A stretch of DNA of 64,000 nt from Martinezella miluonensis (lineage in GTDB: Bacteria > Pseudomonadota > Alphaproteobacteria > Rhizobiales > Rhizobiaceae), in the NCBI RefSeq assembly GCF_900094545.1, contig NZ_FMAH01000004.1:1-64000 (forward strand), read 5' to 3'. A program made the position numbers and the translations under genes. Below the pieces are notes generated by a model. That model searched no databases. It was not told where the DNA came from and was given only the letters and a program-made list of their open reading frames with translations. Shown here in pieces: positions 1 to 8,794 of this stretch (the first letter of the stretch is position 1; each line of letters starts with the position of its first letter).

Positions 1-309
1 TGCATTCACCACACGGATCGCGGATGCCAATACGCAAGTGAGACCTATCGACGGGCGCTCGATGCCGCTGGTCTACAGGGTTCCATGAGCGCCGTCGGCA
101 ACCCTTATCATAATGCGCAGGCAGAGAGCTTCATGAAGACCTTGAAAGTGGAAGATATCTACCCCGCTGGCTACGAGACCTTCGCGGACGTGGCTGACCG
201 CTTGCCCAGGTTCATCGAGGAGATCTACAATGCCAGGCGGTTGCACTCAGCCCTTGGCTATCGATCGCCAGCAGAATTTGAAACCCAACTCGCCCAGCAG
301 GCGGCTTAG
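1..309 (+). CDS. IS3-family transposase OrfB, C-terminal part (cut by window edge)
   Basis: The frame is open from base 1, so this is the last 102 residues of a longer protein. It shows the end of an IS3-type DDE integrase core. HHTDRG carries the second catalytic Asp, and about 35 residues later [12 protein letters not shown] carries the catalytic Glu. The typical IS3 C-terminal pattern follows ([19 protein letters not shown]). The protein would cut and join the ends of its insertion sequence. An internal ATG at base 85 is not the real start. Upstream OrfA and the left end lie outside the window, so I cannot tell whether the element is intact. Confidence 0.85.
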   Translation, partial: CIHHTDRGCQYASETYRRALDAAGLQGSMSAVGNPYHNAQAESFMKTLKVEDIYPAGYETFADVADRLPRFIEEIYNARRLHSALGYRSPAEFETQLAQQAA

Positions 310-345
310 TTTGACGCGCATCGCTGGTCCAGCCCCAGGGGTTCA
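1..345 (+). mobile_element. Right end of an IS3-family insertion sequence
   Basis: The transposase tail stops at 309. Bases 325-345 read inward as TGAACCCCTGGGGCTGGACC on the complementary strand, which has the TGAACC start common to IS3-group terminal repeats. I take 345 as the probable right boundary. The left repeat and the target duplication are outside the window, so the boundary is an inference. Confidence 0.5.
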
Positions 346-476
346 CTCCAGCGTCGGGTCAGTTCCTAGCGGAAATCAACAGATAGGCAGCAAAAAGTGA
401 TTTAGGGAATTGGCGGCTCGTTCCCCGCGGGCTGAGAAAACGCTGTCACGAGCAGCGGGCATGGGATGGCGCAGTT

Positions 477-2054
477 TTGAAGCTTCATGATTTTCCGGTT
501 CTCTTGACCGTCGCCTGCTTTGCGCTTTCCTGCGTGGTGGTATTCCTGACCGACGTTTTTGCGATGCCGGCTGCCATCAATGCGCAGAATCGTACCGAGA
601 GAAGCTGGCGCCGCCGTCTTTGCGACTTTGCCGTCAGAATTCCCGTCATCGCATTGATCTATGCCGCCTTTTTTGCGATTTCCTGGCGCCCGATCTACAG
701 TAGTCAGGCCGTCATCAGCTTCTTCGTGATCTTCACGGGGATTTCCCGGGCAAAGTTCGAATTCATTCGCGAGCCCCTGGTATTTTCCGACATCGCGCTC
801 GTGGTCGACGTCTTCAAGTACAAGGAGATCTTCTACGCGACGTCGCTGAACATCTTCTTCTGGGTCATCGCCTTCGCTTACGTGTTCGGCCTAAGCGGCC
901 TCTATATGTATTGGGAACCGACGGTCCTGCCTGCCCGGAACGGTGTTCTTTGGGTTCTTCTGATGATTGTCATAGCGGTTTCGCCATGGCTCGCTCTTTT
1001 CAGCAGGGTTGTCAGCGAACCGGTTTGCCGCTTCACGCAGAGATATCTTATCAAGGTCGATGTCAAAATGGATACCGTCCGCTTTGGCACCTTCGCCTCG
1101 GTGGTTTTTCATTTCGTCATCTGGGTCGGCGTCAGGCGCGAGGCGATCGTCGCGGATCTGTCGGGGCGTCTTATCTCTGCTTTGCATGAGCTTTGGGAGC
1201 ACGGCGACGACGAGCCGCTCATTGTCGTCTGGCAGTCGGAATCCTTCATCGACCTCAGGCATTTCGGCGTCGAGAGCGTCAAACTTCCGAATCTCGACCG
1301 GCTGCGGGAGCGGGCCGCCCAATGGGGCCGGATGTCCAGTGTTTTTGAAGGCGGCTATACGCTGCGCACCGAATTTGCAGTCCTGAGCGGGCTGCTGCCG
1401 GAAAACGTGCATATCGATGCCAGCTATCCGTACCTGCGCGCCAGCCACTACAAGGATGTCGTCTGGCCGGCGCGGCTGAAGAAGGCTGGCTGGAAGACAC
1501 AGTTCATTCATCCCTACGACAAGACCTTTTTCCTGCGCCATAAGGCGATGCCGCAGCTTGGCTTCGACCGGATGATGATGCTGGACGAGTTCGATCACAA
1601 TTCGGAGCGCGATGGTCCTTATGTCAGCGACCAGTCGCTGACGAAGAGCGTGATTCGAGCGATCGACGAGGACGGAACGGACAAGAATTTCGTCTTCGTC
1701 GCATCCATGGCGAATCACGGTCCCTGGGAGTCAGGCCGCTGCGGCGATCTCGTCGATCCGGTGGAGATCTATGCCGAATTGTTGATGCGCGCCGATCACG
1801 CGCTCGGCAACCTGGCCCATCACCTCGACAGGCTGGATCGCCCGGTCTGGCTACTGTTTTACGGCGATCATGCGCCGTTGTTGAAAGCGTTTGCCGATCC
1901 GTTCCCCGATCCGCGGACCGACTATGTCATCGTTCCGCTCGGGCGGGCGCGGGCGCATTCGCAGAAGCCCACGCAGCCGCAGGAAGAGGCGCCCTGGAAT
2001 TTCATCGGCACCATGCTGCGCTATGCCGGATTGAGCACCGAGGTCCCGGAGTAA
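477..2054 (+). CDS. rkpI: Membrane-anchored sulfatase/LTA-synthase-like protein, probable RkpI-like surface polysaccharide protein
   Basis: This is a 525-residue protein of the alkaline phosphatase superfamily. The N-terminal 220 residues hold about five hydrophobic membrane segments. The C-terminal half is a periplasmic sulfatase-like domain. It shows the metal-binding start VVWQSESF, a nucleophile-type Thr in GGYTLRTEF, and the late metal motif YGDHAP. This arrangement resembles LtaS/OpgB-type phosphoglycerol transferases. The next gene overlaps its stop codon by one base and is RkpJ/KpsS-like, which matches the rhizobial rkpI-rkpJ capsule pair; the rkpI name rests mainly on that context. 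The chosen start is TTG and no strong ribosome site is visible, so the N-terminus is uncertain. Confidence 0.65.
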   Translation: MKLHDFPVLLTVACFALSCVVVFLTDVFAMPAAINAQNRTERSWRRRLCDFAVRIPVIALIYAAFFAISWRPIYSSQAVISFFVIFTGISRAKFEFIREPLVFSDIALVVDVFKYKEIFYATSLNIFFWVIAFAYVFGLSGLYMYWEPTVLPARNGVLWVLLMIVIAVSPWLALFSRVVSEPVCRFTQRYLIKVDVKMDTVRFGTFASVVFHFVIWVGVRREAIVADLSGRLISALHELWEHGDDEPLIVVWQSESFIDLRHFGVESVKLPNLDRLRERAAQWGRMSSVFEGGYTLRTEFAVLSGLLPENVHIDASYPYLRASHYKDVVWPARLKKAGWKTQFIHPYDKTFFLRHKAMPQLGFDRMMMLDEFDHNSERDGPYVSDQSLTKSVIRAIDEDGTDKNFVFVASMANHGPWESGRCGDLVDPVEIYAELLMRADHALGNLAHHLDRLDRPVWLLFYGDHAPLLKAFADPFPDPRTDYVIVPLGRARAHSQKPTQPQEEAPWNFIGTMLRYAGLSTEVPE

Positions 2055-3352
2055 TGGCCGAAGGGAAGGGGGAGGCGGGTGATTCCCGACAGGTGTTCCT
2101 TTTCCTGCAGGGACCGTCCTCGCCGCTATTTGTGGAAACCGCCAGGTTACTTCGGGCTGCCGGCAGCCGATGCGTTCGCATCAACCTGAATGCCGGCGAC
2201 TGGATTTCCTGGCGCACTGACGGTGCTTTCAATTATCGAGGCAATTTTGCCGGTTGGCGTAGCTATATCCGAGGCCGAATCGAAGCCGACAACGTCACGG
2301 ACATGATTCTGCATGGCGAGGAACGCCCCTATCATCGTGTCGCGATCGAGGAGGCGCGGCGATTGGGCGTCCGCGTCAATGTTGTGGAAATGGGATATTT
2401 GCGGCCGGATTGGGTGACGCTCGAGCGAGATGGGCTGTCCTCCAATTCGCGCTTTCCGACCGACCCGGCCTATATCGTCGAGGCGGCATCAAATCTGCCC
2501 GAGCCGGATTGGACGCGTCGCTTCAGCCAGACCTTCCTTGCCGAAGCGCTTTACGATCTCGCCTACTATCTTCCGACCGTCTTTTTATGGTTTCTTTATC
2601 CCGGCTATCGCCGTCATGGGCTCTACCATCCCTTGATGGAATATGCCGGCTGGCTGCGCAGACTTCCGGCAAGCGGCAGGAGGTCTCGTGAGGCCGAAGG
2701 CCTGATCGAGGAGCTGATTGCCGGCGACAAGCGATTCTTTGTTTACCCGCTGCAGCTTCAGACCGACTACCAGCTGCGCTCGCACTCGCCTTTTCATCAG
2801 CAGCAGGATGCCATCAGGCTGATTCTCCAATCTTTTGCGGATAATGCCGCCGCCGGGACGGAACTCGTGGTCAAGCTGCATCCGCTCGACAGCGGGCTCG
2901 TGGATTGGAGAGCCTACGTAAATCGCATCAGCACCGCGCACGGGTTGTCTTCCCGCGTCCATTTCCTCGATGGCGGCAATCTCGACCGGTTGATCGTCGC
3001 CAGCCAAGGCATGGTGACGGTCAATTCCACTGCGGCGCTTTCGGCATTGCGGGCCGGCAAGCCTGTGAAAGTCCTGGGAATGGCGGTCTACGACATAGAG
3101 GGCCTAGCCGACCAGGGGCCCTTGGATCGATTCTGGACCCATCCGGCACAGCCATCGGCAGAGCTTTGCGCGGCATTCTTCAAGCTGCTTGCTGCAGCAG
3201 TACAGGTGCGCGGCAACTTCTGCTCCAAGGATGGAGCACAATCAGCCGCCGAGCAGATCGCTAAGAGATTATTGTCGTGCACGGTCAATCTGCCCGGCGC
3301 TTATGTCGAGCCGGCACCGCGGCAAAGGCCTTCGAAGATCTCGATACCCTGA
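2054..3352 (+). CDS. rkpJ: Capsular polysaccharide biosynthesis/export protein, KpsS/RkpJ-like
   Basis: This 432-residue protein resembles the KpsS/LipB family, which includes Kdo-linker transferases acting at the reducing end of group II-type capsules. The N-terminus (VFLFLQGPSSPLF) and the sections around DMILHGEERPYH and LVVKLHPLDSG fit the family's GT-B-like fold. The closing motif MVTVNSTAALSALRAGKPV is the typical nucleotide-sugar binding end. No signal peptide is seen, so it probably acts on the cytoplasmic face of the membrane. Its ATG overlaps the preceding TAA (TAATG), so the two genes are translationally coupled. It likely works in K-antigen synthesis or export. Confidence 0.7.
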   Translation: MAEGKGEAGDSRQVFLFLQGPSSPLFVETARLLRAAGSRCVRINLNAGDWISWRTDGAFNYRGNFAGWRSYIRGRIEADNVTDMILHGEERPYHRVAIEEARRLGVRVNVVEMGYLRPDWVTLERDGLSSNSRFPTDPAYIVEAASNLPEPDWTRRFSQTFLAEALYDLAYYLPTVFLWFLYPGYRRHGLYHPLMEYAGWLRRLPASGRRSREAEGLIEELIAGDKRFFVYPLQLQTDYQLRSHSPFHQQQDAIRLILQSFADNAAAGTELVVKLHPLDSGLVDWRAYVNRISTAHGLSSRVHFLDGGNLDRLIVASQGMVTVNSTAALSALRAGKPVKVLGMAVYDIEGLADQGPLDRFWTHPAQPSAELCAAFFKLLAAAVQVRGNFCSKDGAQSAAEQIAKRLLSCTVNLPGAYVEPAPRQRPSKISIP

Positions 3353-3505
3353 TCGCTCGATGAAACGCTGAGCTAGGATCAACACGCGCTCGGTCGTGGC
3401 GATGCAATTAACATTCCGGCCACTTACATATGGACTTGTAGTAAACTGATGCAGCGATTCGGCGTCAGGGCCTAAGCGCACAGTCGTTTGTTGGGAGCAA
3501 ACGCC

Positions 3506-3619
3506 ATGGGTGGAAGTAAGATGGAAAGATTCATGCTGAAAGAACTGCTTGTGATCATGGCAGCTCTTGGGCTTGTTTCCGTGGTTCTTCTGGGAGTTGT
3601 CATAACCGGCAATTACTGA
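3506..3619 (+). CDS. Small single-pass membrane protein, 37 residues
   Basis: The ORF runs from ATG 3506 to TGA 3617-3619. A GGGAG ribosome-binding sequence sits about nine bases upstream, at 3493-3497. The peptide starts with a charged stretch (MGGSKMERFMLKE). A hydrophobic helix of about 20 residues follows, rich in Leu, Val and Ala, and the end is GNY. No family is recognised. It stands alone between the polysaccharide genes and tRNA-Val. It is short, so chance cannot be excluded. Confidence 0.45.
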   Translation: MGGSKMERFMLKELLVIMAALGLVSVVLLGVVITGNY

Positions 3620-3711
3620 GCGGCCGCCATCGCGATCTACAGAGGATCATCTGCGCATAGCGCAACGGTCATTCCATTTCGGCTAATCGCTCAATTTGTG
3701 AGGCTTAGAAA

Positions 3712-3787
3712 TGGTGGGCGATGAGAGACTCGAACTCCCGACATCCTCGGTGTAAACGAGGCGCTCTACCAACTGAGCTAATCGCCC
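3712..3787 (-). tRNA. tRNA-Val (anticodon TAC)
   Basis: On the minus strand the sequence begins GGGCGAT and ends ATCGCCC plus the discriminator base A and an encoded CCA. The seven-base acceptor stem is perfect. The D-loop has AGCTCAGTTGG, the anticodon stem is CCTCG/CGAGG with loop TTTACAC (anticodon TAC), and the T-arm has GGTTCGA-like GAGTTCGAGTC. All cloverleaf parts are present. Confidence 0.95.
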
Positions 3788-4178
3788 GTCAGGCAAGCGG
3801 GTCATTGGCCCGCCGCATCCGGTGGCCGTGATCTATGCGGAACGAGGAAAAACCGCAAGAGTGTTTGTGAAGATTTTTTGATTTTTTTGATTTTTCCCCA
3901 CCCCGGTCTCGGTCGTCCATATGCACGGATGTGAAGCCTGCCGGATTATCCCCTGTGCATATCAGGCTCGCATGAAATGCGTGGGGCGGGAAGCTGCCAT
4001 GCCAAATCGCGGGAACGGAAACTTGAGGGCGAGCTTGTCCAAAACAATTCGCACTCTGTCATCGATTTGTATTCAAACCTGCTTGACACCCAAACACGAA
4101 CCCCGTAGTTAGCCGCTCATCGAACGGCGAGGGCCGCTTTGATGGGTGCGAAAGCATCCGGACTGCTTGAAATGAAAT
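3788..4178. other. Intergenic region between tRNA-Val and tRNA-Asp
   Basis: No protein gene is convincing here. The part near 3860-3900 has T-rich runs that could help the minus-strand tRNA-Val promoter. The right part holds the promoter for the tRNA-Asp pair. Short ORFs in this stretch lack ribosome sites. Confidence 0.5.
4083..4111 (+). promoter_or_regulatory. Sigma70-type promoter for the tRNA-Asp pair
   Basis: TTGACA at 4083-4088 is followed, after a 17-base spacer, by TAGTTA at 4106-4111. The expected transcription start near 4118 lies about 60 bases before the first tRNA-Asp. The -35 is a full consensus match; the -10 is weaker. Confidence 0.55.
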
Positions 4179-4255
4179 GCGGGTGTAGCTCAGTCGGTTA
4201 GAGTGCCGGCCTGTCACGCCGGAGGTCGCGGGTTCGAGCCCCGTCACTCGCGCCA
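4179..4255 (+). tRNA. tRNA-Asp (anticodon GTC), copy 1
   Basis: The gene starts GCGGGTG and ends CACTCGC, discriminator G and encoded CCA. One acceptor pair is G-T. The anticodon stem is CCGGC/GCCGG with loop CTGTCAC, giving GTC. The T-arm has GGGTTCGAGCCCC. It is 77 bases long and identical to the second copy 50 bases downstream. Confidence 0.95.
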
Positions 4256-4305
4256 TTTCAAGGTCAAATCCGGATCATGCGCCCGGCCGAAAGGTCAAGC
4301 AATGC

Positions 4306-4382
4306 GCGGGTGTAGCTCAGTCGGTTAGAGTGCCGGCCTGTCACGCCGGAGGTCGCGGGTTCGAGCCCCGTCACTCGCGCCA
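4306..4382 (+). tRNA. tRNA-Asp (anticodon GTC), copy 2
   Basis: This 77-base gene is identical in sequence to the copy at 4179-4255, including the encoded CCA. The two are probably cotranscribed from the promoter at 4083-4111, since the 50-base spacer has no obvious promoter or terminator. Confidence 0.95.
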
Positions 4383-4640
4383 TTCTCTCCAAGCCATTAC
4401 AATCAAACATCAATTTATTGCGATTGCGAAAGAGCCGTTTGGCCTTTGCGCCGATTTGTCGCGATGCCGTCGCAACATATTGATATCTACCGCTCGACAG
4501 TACTCCGAACGACAGATTCAAAAGGCTTGCGCCCGCGCTCCGGCTGCGCTAACCACGGCTTTGTTGCAACGCTCTTTCGCTTGCTGGGCATTTGCTCAAA
4601 TGCGCCGCCCCGGCGCTGATCGCAAGCAGGGATGGACATG

Positions 4641-5006
4641 ATGACTGGACTGCTCAGTTCCTATATTCCGATAGCGATTTTCATTGGTGTTGCCTTGGTG
4701 ATTGGCTTGGCGCTGTTGATCGCGCCGTTTGCCGTCGCCTTCAAGGCGCCGGACTCCGAAAAGCTGTCGGCCTATGAATGCGGCTTCAACGCATTCGATG
4801 ACGCCCGCATGAAGTTCGATATCCGCTTCTACTTGGTGTCGATTCTCTTCATCATCTTCGACCTGGAAGTCGCCTTCCTTTTCCCCTGGGCCATATCCTT
4901 CGGTGCGATCGGCTGGTTCGGATTCTGGTCGATGATGGTGTTCCTGGCGGTGCTGACCATCGGCTTTATCTATGAATGGAAGAAGGGAGCCCTGGAATGG
5001 GAGTAG
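4641..5006 (+). CDS. nuoA: NADH-quinone oxidoreductase subunit A (complex I)
   Basis: This small membrane subunit of complex I has 121 residues from the chosen start. Three transmembrane helices are visible, at about residues 8-28, 60-85 and 92-112. The conserved family stretches are [20 protein letters not shown] and [11 protein letters not shown]. In-frame ATG codons also lie at 4632 and 4638. I chose 4641 because it gives the usual 121-residue length and places GCAGGG about nine bases upstream. It is the first gene of the nuo operon, and nuoB overlaps its end by ten bases. I see no convincing promoter in the 258 bases upstream. Confidence 0.92.
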   Translation: MTGLLSSYIPIAIFIGVALVIGLALLIAPFAVAFKAPDSEKLSAYECGFNAFDDARMKFDIRFYLVSILFIIFDLEVAFLFPWAISFGAIGWFGFWSMMVFLAVLTIGFIYEWKKGALEWE

Positions 5007-5578
5007 CTCCGACTAACACGACGCTCGTGGCGCCGCAGCCGAAGGGGATCATCGATCCCGCGACCGGCAGGCCGGTTGGCAGCAACGATCCGTTCTTTGG
5101 CGAGATCAACAATGAGCTCGCCGATAAGGGTTTTCTGGTTACCTCCACAGATGAGCTGATCACCTGGGCCCGCACCGGCTCCCTCATGTGGATGACTTTC
5201 GGTCTCGCCTGCTGCGCCGTCGAGATGATGCAGGTTTCCATGCCGCGTTACGACGTCGAGCGTTTCGGCTTTGCGCCGCGCGCTTCGCCGCGTCAGTCCG
5301 ACGTCATGATCGTGGCCGGCACGCTGACGAACAAGATGGCGCCCGCTCTGCGCAAGGTCTACGACCAGATGCCTGAGCCGCGTTACGTCATTTCGATGGG
5401 TTCCTGCGCCAACGGCGGCGGCTACTATCACTATTCCTATTCCGTCGTGCGCGGCTGCGATCGCATCGTGCCGATCGACATCTATATTCCGGGCTGTCCT
5501 CCCACGGCAGAAGCGCTGCTTTACGGCGTGCTTTTGCTGCAGAAGAAGATCCGGCGCACCGGCACGATCGAACGGTAA
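4997..5578 (+). CDS. nuoB: NADH-quinone oxidoreductase subunit B (complex I, cluster N2)
   Basis: NuoB holds the terminal [4Fe-4S] cluster N2, which passes electrons to quinone. The 193-residue protein shows all four ligand cysteines: the tandem pair in [11 protein letters not shown], one in [12 protein letters not shown], and one in [12 protein letters not shown]. An upstream in-frame ATG at 4976 exists. ATG 4997 was chosen because AAGGGAG precedes it and its length fits the family. The start lies inside the end of nuoA, which suggests coupled translation. Confidence 0.95.
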   Translation: MGVAPTNTTLVAPQPKGIIDPATGRPVGSNDPFFGEINNELADKGFLVTSTDELITWARTGSLMWMTFGLACCAVEMMQVSMPRYDVERFGFAPRASPRQSDVMIVAGTLTNKMAPALRKVYDQMPEPRYVISMGSCANGGGYYHYSYSVVRGCDRIVPIDIYIPGCPPTAEALLYGVLLLQKKIRRTGTIER

Positions 5579-5596
5579 GGCAGGGGACAAGGTATT

Positions 5597-6199
5597 ATGA
5601 GTGAAGCCCTGAACGAGCTCGCCGCCTACCTCACGGAAGTTCGCAGCGCCCTGATCTCTTCGATCGAGATCAAGTATGGCGAGCTGAACGTGACGACGAC
5701 GACCGAAAACGTTATCGCACTGCTGACCTTCCTGCGTGACGACGCCAAGTGCGGCTTCGTCAACATGACGGACATTTGCGGTGTCGACTGGCCGCAGCGC
5801 GCCGAGCGTTTCGATGTCGTCTATCATCTGCTGTCGCCCAAGAAGAACCTGCGCATCCGCGTCAAGGTTCCGGTTGGCGAAGACCAGCCTGTTCCCTCCG
5901 CCTGCGGCATCTATCCCGGCGCCGACTGGTTCGAGCGCGAAACCTGGGACATGTACGGCGTTCTCTTTACCGGTCATCCGGATTTGCGCCGTTTGCTGAC
6001 GGACTACGGTTTCGAAGGCCACCCGCTGCGCAAGGATTTCCCGACGACTGGTTTCGTCGAAGTACGTTATGACGATGCCGCCAAGCGGGTCGTCTACGAG
6101 CCGGTGGAACTGAAGCAGGAATTCCGCAACTTCGACTTCCTGTCGCCGTGGGAGGGCACCGACTACGTGCTCCCGGGTGACGAGAAGGCGAAGGCCTAA
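5597..6199 (+). CDS. nuoC: NADH-quinone oxidoreductase subunit C (complex I, 30 kDa)
   Basis: This 200-residue protein matches the 30 kDa subunit of the complex I connecting module. The typical signature is [20 protein letters not shown], followed by [17 protein letters not shown]. It is a stand-alone NuoC, not fused to NuoD as in enteric bacteria. Eighteen bases separate it from nuoB, and the AGGGGACAAGG stretch there provides the ribosome site. It packs against NuoB and NuoD at the quinone-reducing end. Confidence 0.95.
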   Translation: MSEALNELAAYLTEVRSALISSIEIKYGELNVTTTTENVIALLTFLRDDAKCGFVNMTDICGVDWPQRAERFDVVYHLLSPKKNLRIRVKVPVGEDQPVPSACGIYPGADWFERETWDMYGVLFTGHPDLRRLLTDYGFEGHPLRKDFPTTGFVEVRYDDAAKRVVYEPVELKQEFRNFDFLSPWEGTDYVLPGDEKAKA

Positions 6200-6265
6200 T
6201 TGTTGGCGTGTGGCGGGCTTCGGCCTGCCATTCTCTGAAATTCTGAAAACGCGAGCATCGCCGCC

Positions 6266-7456
6266 ATGACAGAACATAACGTTCGCAACTTCAACATCAA
6301 TTTCGGCCCGCAGCATCCGGCTGCGCACGGCGTCTTGCGTCTTGTCCTCGAATTGGACGGCGAAATTGTGGAACGCGTCGATCCCCATATTGGCCTGCTG
6401 CATCGCGGCACGGAAAAGCTGATCGAATCGAAGACCTATCTTCAGGCCGTTCCTTACTTCGACCGCCTCGACTACGTGGCGCCGATGAACCAGGAACATG
6501 CCTACGCGCTGGCTGTCGAAAAGCTGCTCGGCATCGATATCCCGATCCGCGGCCAGCTGATCCGCGTGCTTTATTCGGAAATCGGCCGCATCCTGTCGCA
6601 TCTCCTGAACGTTACGACGCAGGCCATGGACGTCGGCGCGCTGACGCCGCCGCTCTGGGGCTTCGAAGAGCGCGAAAAGCTGATGGTGTTCTACGAGCGC
6701 GCCTCCGGCTCGCGCATGCACGCAGCCTATGTCCGTCCGGGCGGTGTTCACCAGGATCTTCCCGAGAAACTGGTGCAGGATATCGGCGATTGGTGCGATC
6801 CCTTCCTGAAGGCGCTCGACGATATCGACGACCTTCTGACCGGCAACCGCATCTTCAAGCAGCGTAACGTCGATATCGGCGTGGTTTCGCTGGAAGACTG
6901 TTGGGCCTGGGGCTTCTCCGGCGTCATGGTCCGCGGTTCGGGTGCTGCCTGGGACCTGCGCAAGGCCCAGCCCTATGAATGCTATTCCGATCTCGAATTC
7001 GACATTCCGATCGGCAAGAACGGCGATTGCTACGACCGTTACCTCATCCGCATGATCGAGATGCGCGAATCCGTCCGCATCATGAAGCAGTGCGTCAATC
7101 GCCTGCTGGGCGATGCCAAGGCCGGACCGGTCTCGTCGCTGGATGGGAAGGTCGTTCCGCCGAAGCGCGGCGAGATGAAGCGCTCGATGGAAGCGCTGAT
7201 CCACCACTTCAAGCTCTACACCGAAGGCTATCACGTGCCGGCCGGCGAGGTTTATGCGGCTGTCGAAGCGCCCAAGGGCGAGTTTGGCGTCTATCTCGTC
7301 TCCGACGGCTCCAACAAGCCTTATCGCTGCAAGATCCGTGCACCGGGCTATGCGCATCTGCAGGCCATGGACTTCATGTGCCGCGGCCATCAGCTCGCCG
7401 ACGTCGCTGCCGTCCTCGGTTCGCTTGATATCGTCTTCGGTGAGGTGGATCGTTGA
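6266..7456 (+). CDS. nuoD: NADH-quinone oxidoreductase subunit D (complex I, 49 kDa)
   Basis: NuoD forms the quinone-binding cavity with NuoB. This 396-residue protein begins with the family signature [19 protein letters not shown] and has HRGTEKLIE, the hydrogenase-like fold remnant [16 protein letters not shown], and the C-terminal DPVFGE-like DIVFGEVDR. The His of HPAAHG and the later Tyr residues that contact quinone are present. The length is normal for a stand-alone NuoD. Its stop codon overlaps the ATG of the next small gene (TGATG). Confidence 0.95.
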   Translation: MTEHNVRNFNINFGPQHPAAHGVLRLVLELDGEIVERVDPHIGLLHRGTEKLIESKTYLQAVPYFDRLDYVAPMNQEHAYALAVEKLLGIDIPIRGQLIRVLYSEIGRILSHLLNVTTQAMDVGALTPPLWGFEEREKLMVFYERASGSRMHAAYVRPGGVHQDLPEKLVQDIGDWCDPFLKALDDIDDLLTGNRIFKQRNVDIGVVSLEDCWAWGFSGVMVRGSGAAWDLRKAQPYECYSDLEFDIPIGKNGDCYDRYLIRMIEMRESVRIMKQCVNRLLGDAKAGPVSSLDGKVVPPKRGEMKRSMEALIHHFKLYTEGYHVPAGEVYAAVEAPKGEFGVYLVSDGSNKPYRCKIRAPGYAHLQAMDFMCRGHQLADVAAVLGSLDIVFGEVDR

Positions 7457-7773
7457 TGCGAGTTTGGCAGGTGGTTATCCCGGCGCTTCTGGTCGCTTGC
7501 GGTGCTTCGGCACAGCAGACCGGCAAGACGCAGAGCCTGCCGACCATCAACTTGCAGGGTTCGAATGCGCCGAGCGCGAATTCTGCGAAAGGCGGAAATG
7601 CGGTTACGCAGGGCGGAGATTCGACAGTGGCGGATCTCCTCTCGCGCGGTTATCAGATCAAGGCCGCTGTGCCGAATGGCGGCAAGTTTGTTGTGTTTAT
7701 GCAGAAAGACCAGTCGGCCTATGCCTGCGAATTCTCGTCTCTGACGAATACGCGGTGTGGGTCCTTAAACTGA
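7456..7773 (+). CDS. Small exported protein between nuoD and nuoE, possible lipoprotein
   Basis: The protein has 105 residues and starts at the ATG that overlaps the nuoD stop; a TTG three bases earlier is less likely. The N-terminus [20 protein letters not shown] looks like an export signal. LVAC fits a lipobox, while ASA-QQ also fits signal peptidase I, so the processing type is open. The middle is rich in Gly, Asn and Ser. The C-terminal 45 residues (VADLLSRGYQIKAAV, FVVFMQKDQSAYACEF, TRCGSLN) look like a small folded domain with two cysteines. No family is recognised. Its position inside the nuo operon suggests a link to complex I assembly or to the envelope. Confidence 0.75.
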   Translation: MRVWQVVIPALLVACGASAQQTGKTQSLPTINLQGSNAPSANSAKGGNAVTQGGDSTVADLLSRGYQIKAAVPNGGKFVVFMQKDQSAYACEFSSLTNTRCGSLN

Positions 7774-7788
7774 GATAAGGCGTGAAAG

Positions 7789-8784
7789 ATGTCCGTTCGT
7801 CGACTAGCCGAAGATCAATTCCAGCCTGCCGCTTTCGCCTTTAATGCGGAGAATGCGGTCTGGGCTGAAAAGACGATCAATAAATACCCCGAGGGCCGTC
7901 AGCAGTCCGCGATTATCCCGCTGATGATGCGGGCGCAGGAGCAGGATGGCTGGGTCACCAGGGCAGCGATCGAGAAGATCGCCGACATGCTGGATATGGC
8001 CTATATCCGCGCGCTCGAAGTTGCGACGTTCTACACGCAGTTCCAGCTGAACCCGGTCGGCACGCGCGCCCACGTTCAGGTTTGCGGCACGACGCCCTGC
8101 ATGCTGCGCGGCGCCGAAGGGCTGATCAAGGTCTGCAAGAGCCGGATCCATGATCACGCCTTTGAGCGCAACGCCGACGGCACGCTCTCCTGGGAAGAGG
8201 TCGAATGTCAGGGCGCCTGCGTCAATGCACCGATGGTGGTGATCGGCAAGGATACCTATGAGGATTTGACGCCGGCACGTCTCGAAGAGATCATCGATGC
8301 ATTCGCCGCAGGCAAAGGCAGCGAAGTTCCGACTGGCCCGCAGATCGACCGCGTCTTCTCCGCTCCGGAAGGTGGCTTGACGTCTCTCCTGTCGGATGAG
8401 ACGAAGGCAAAGAGCGTTGCCGCTAAGGCCAAGGCTGCAGCAGAGCAACCTATTGCCGACACTGCGCCGGAAAAAACCGAAGCCGCCAAGAAGCCGTCGC
8501 TTGACGACAAGGATCGTCCCGCCGGTATCGAAAGACCCGCGCAGCCGGACGACCTGCGGCTGATTTCCGGCGTCGGCCCGAAGATCGAGTCCATCCTGCA
8601 TGAGCTTGGCATCTTCACCTTCGCGCAGGTGGCCAGCTGGCATGAGGCCGAGCGCCATTGGGTTGACGGCTATCTGAATTTCAAGGGCCGGATCGAGCGC
8701 GACGACTGGGTCAGGCAGGCTGAGGCACTCGCTAAGGGTGGCGAAGCGGAATATATCAAGGTCTTCGGCAAGAAGCCGCGGTAA
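7789..8784 (+). CDS. nuoE: NADH-quinone oxidoreductase subunit E with extra C-terminal helix-hairpin-helix domain
   Basis: Residues 1-180 are a normal NuoE (24 kDa, thioredoxin-like fold). The N1a [2Fe-2S] ligands are visible in VCGTTPC and CQGAC. A linker of about 65 residues rich in Ala, Lys and Glu follows. The tail, from about residue 250, reads [17 protein letters not shown] and continues to [15 protein letters not shown]. This is a helix-hairpin-helix-like module absent from E. coli NuoE, and total length is 331 instead of about 170 residues. A protein encoded two genes later carries the same module. NuoE works with NuoF and NuoG in NADH oxidation. Confidence 0.93.
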   Translation: MSVRRLAEDQFQPAAFAFNAENAVWAEKTINKYPEGRQQSAIIPLMMRAQEQDGWVTRAAIEKIADMLDMAYIRALEVATFYTQFQLNPVGTRAHVQVCGTTPCMLRGAEGLIKVCKSRIHDHAFERNADGTLSWEEVECQGACVNAPMVVIGKDTYEDLTPARLEEIIDAFAAGKGSEVPTGPQIDRVFSAPEGGLTSLLSDETKAKSVAAKAKAAAEQPIADTAPEKTEAAKKPSLDDKDRPAGIERPAQPDDLRLISGVGPKIESILHELGIFTFAQVASWHEAERHWVDGYLNFKGRIERDDWVRQAEALAKGGEAEYIKVFGKKPR

Positions 8785-8794
8785 GAGGTGAAGC

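Noticed and set aside
4059..4521. Two minus-strand ORFs with the repeated peptide RVTGLEPATSGVTG
   Set aside because: They are antisense readings of the two tRNA-Asp genes, a well-known annotation artefact.
4970..7390. 806-codon open frame on the minus strand across nuoB-nuoD
   Set aside because: It is a GC-rich shadow of strongly supported nuo genes; its product has no family features.
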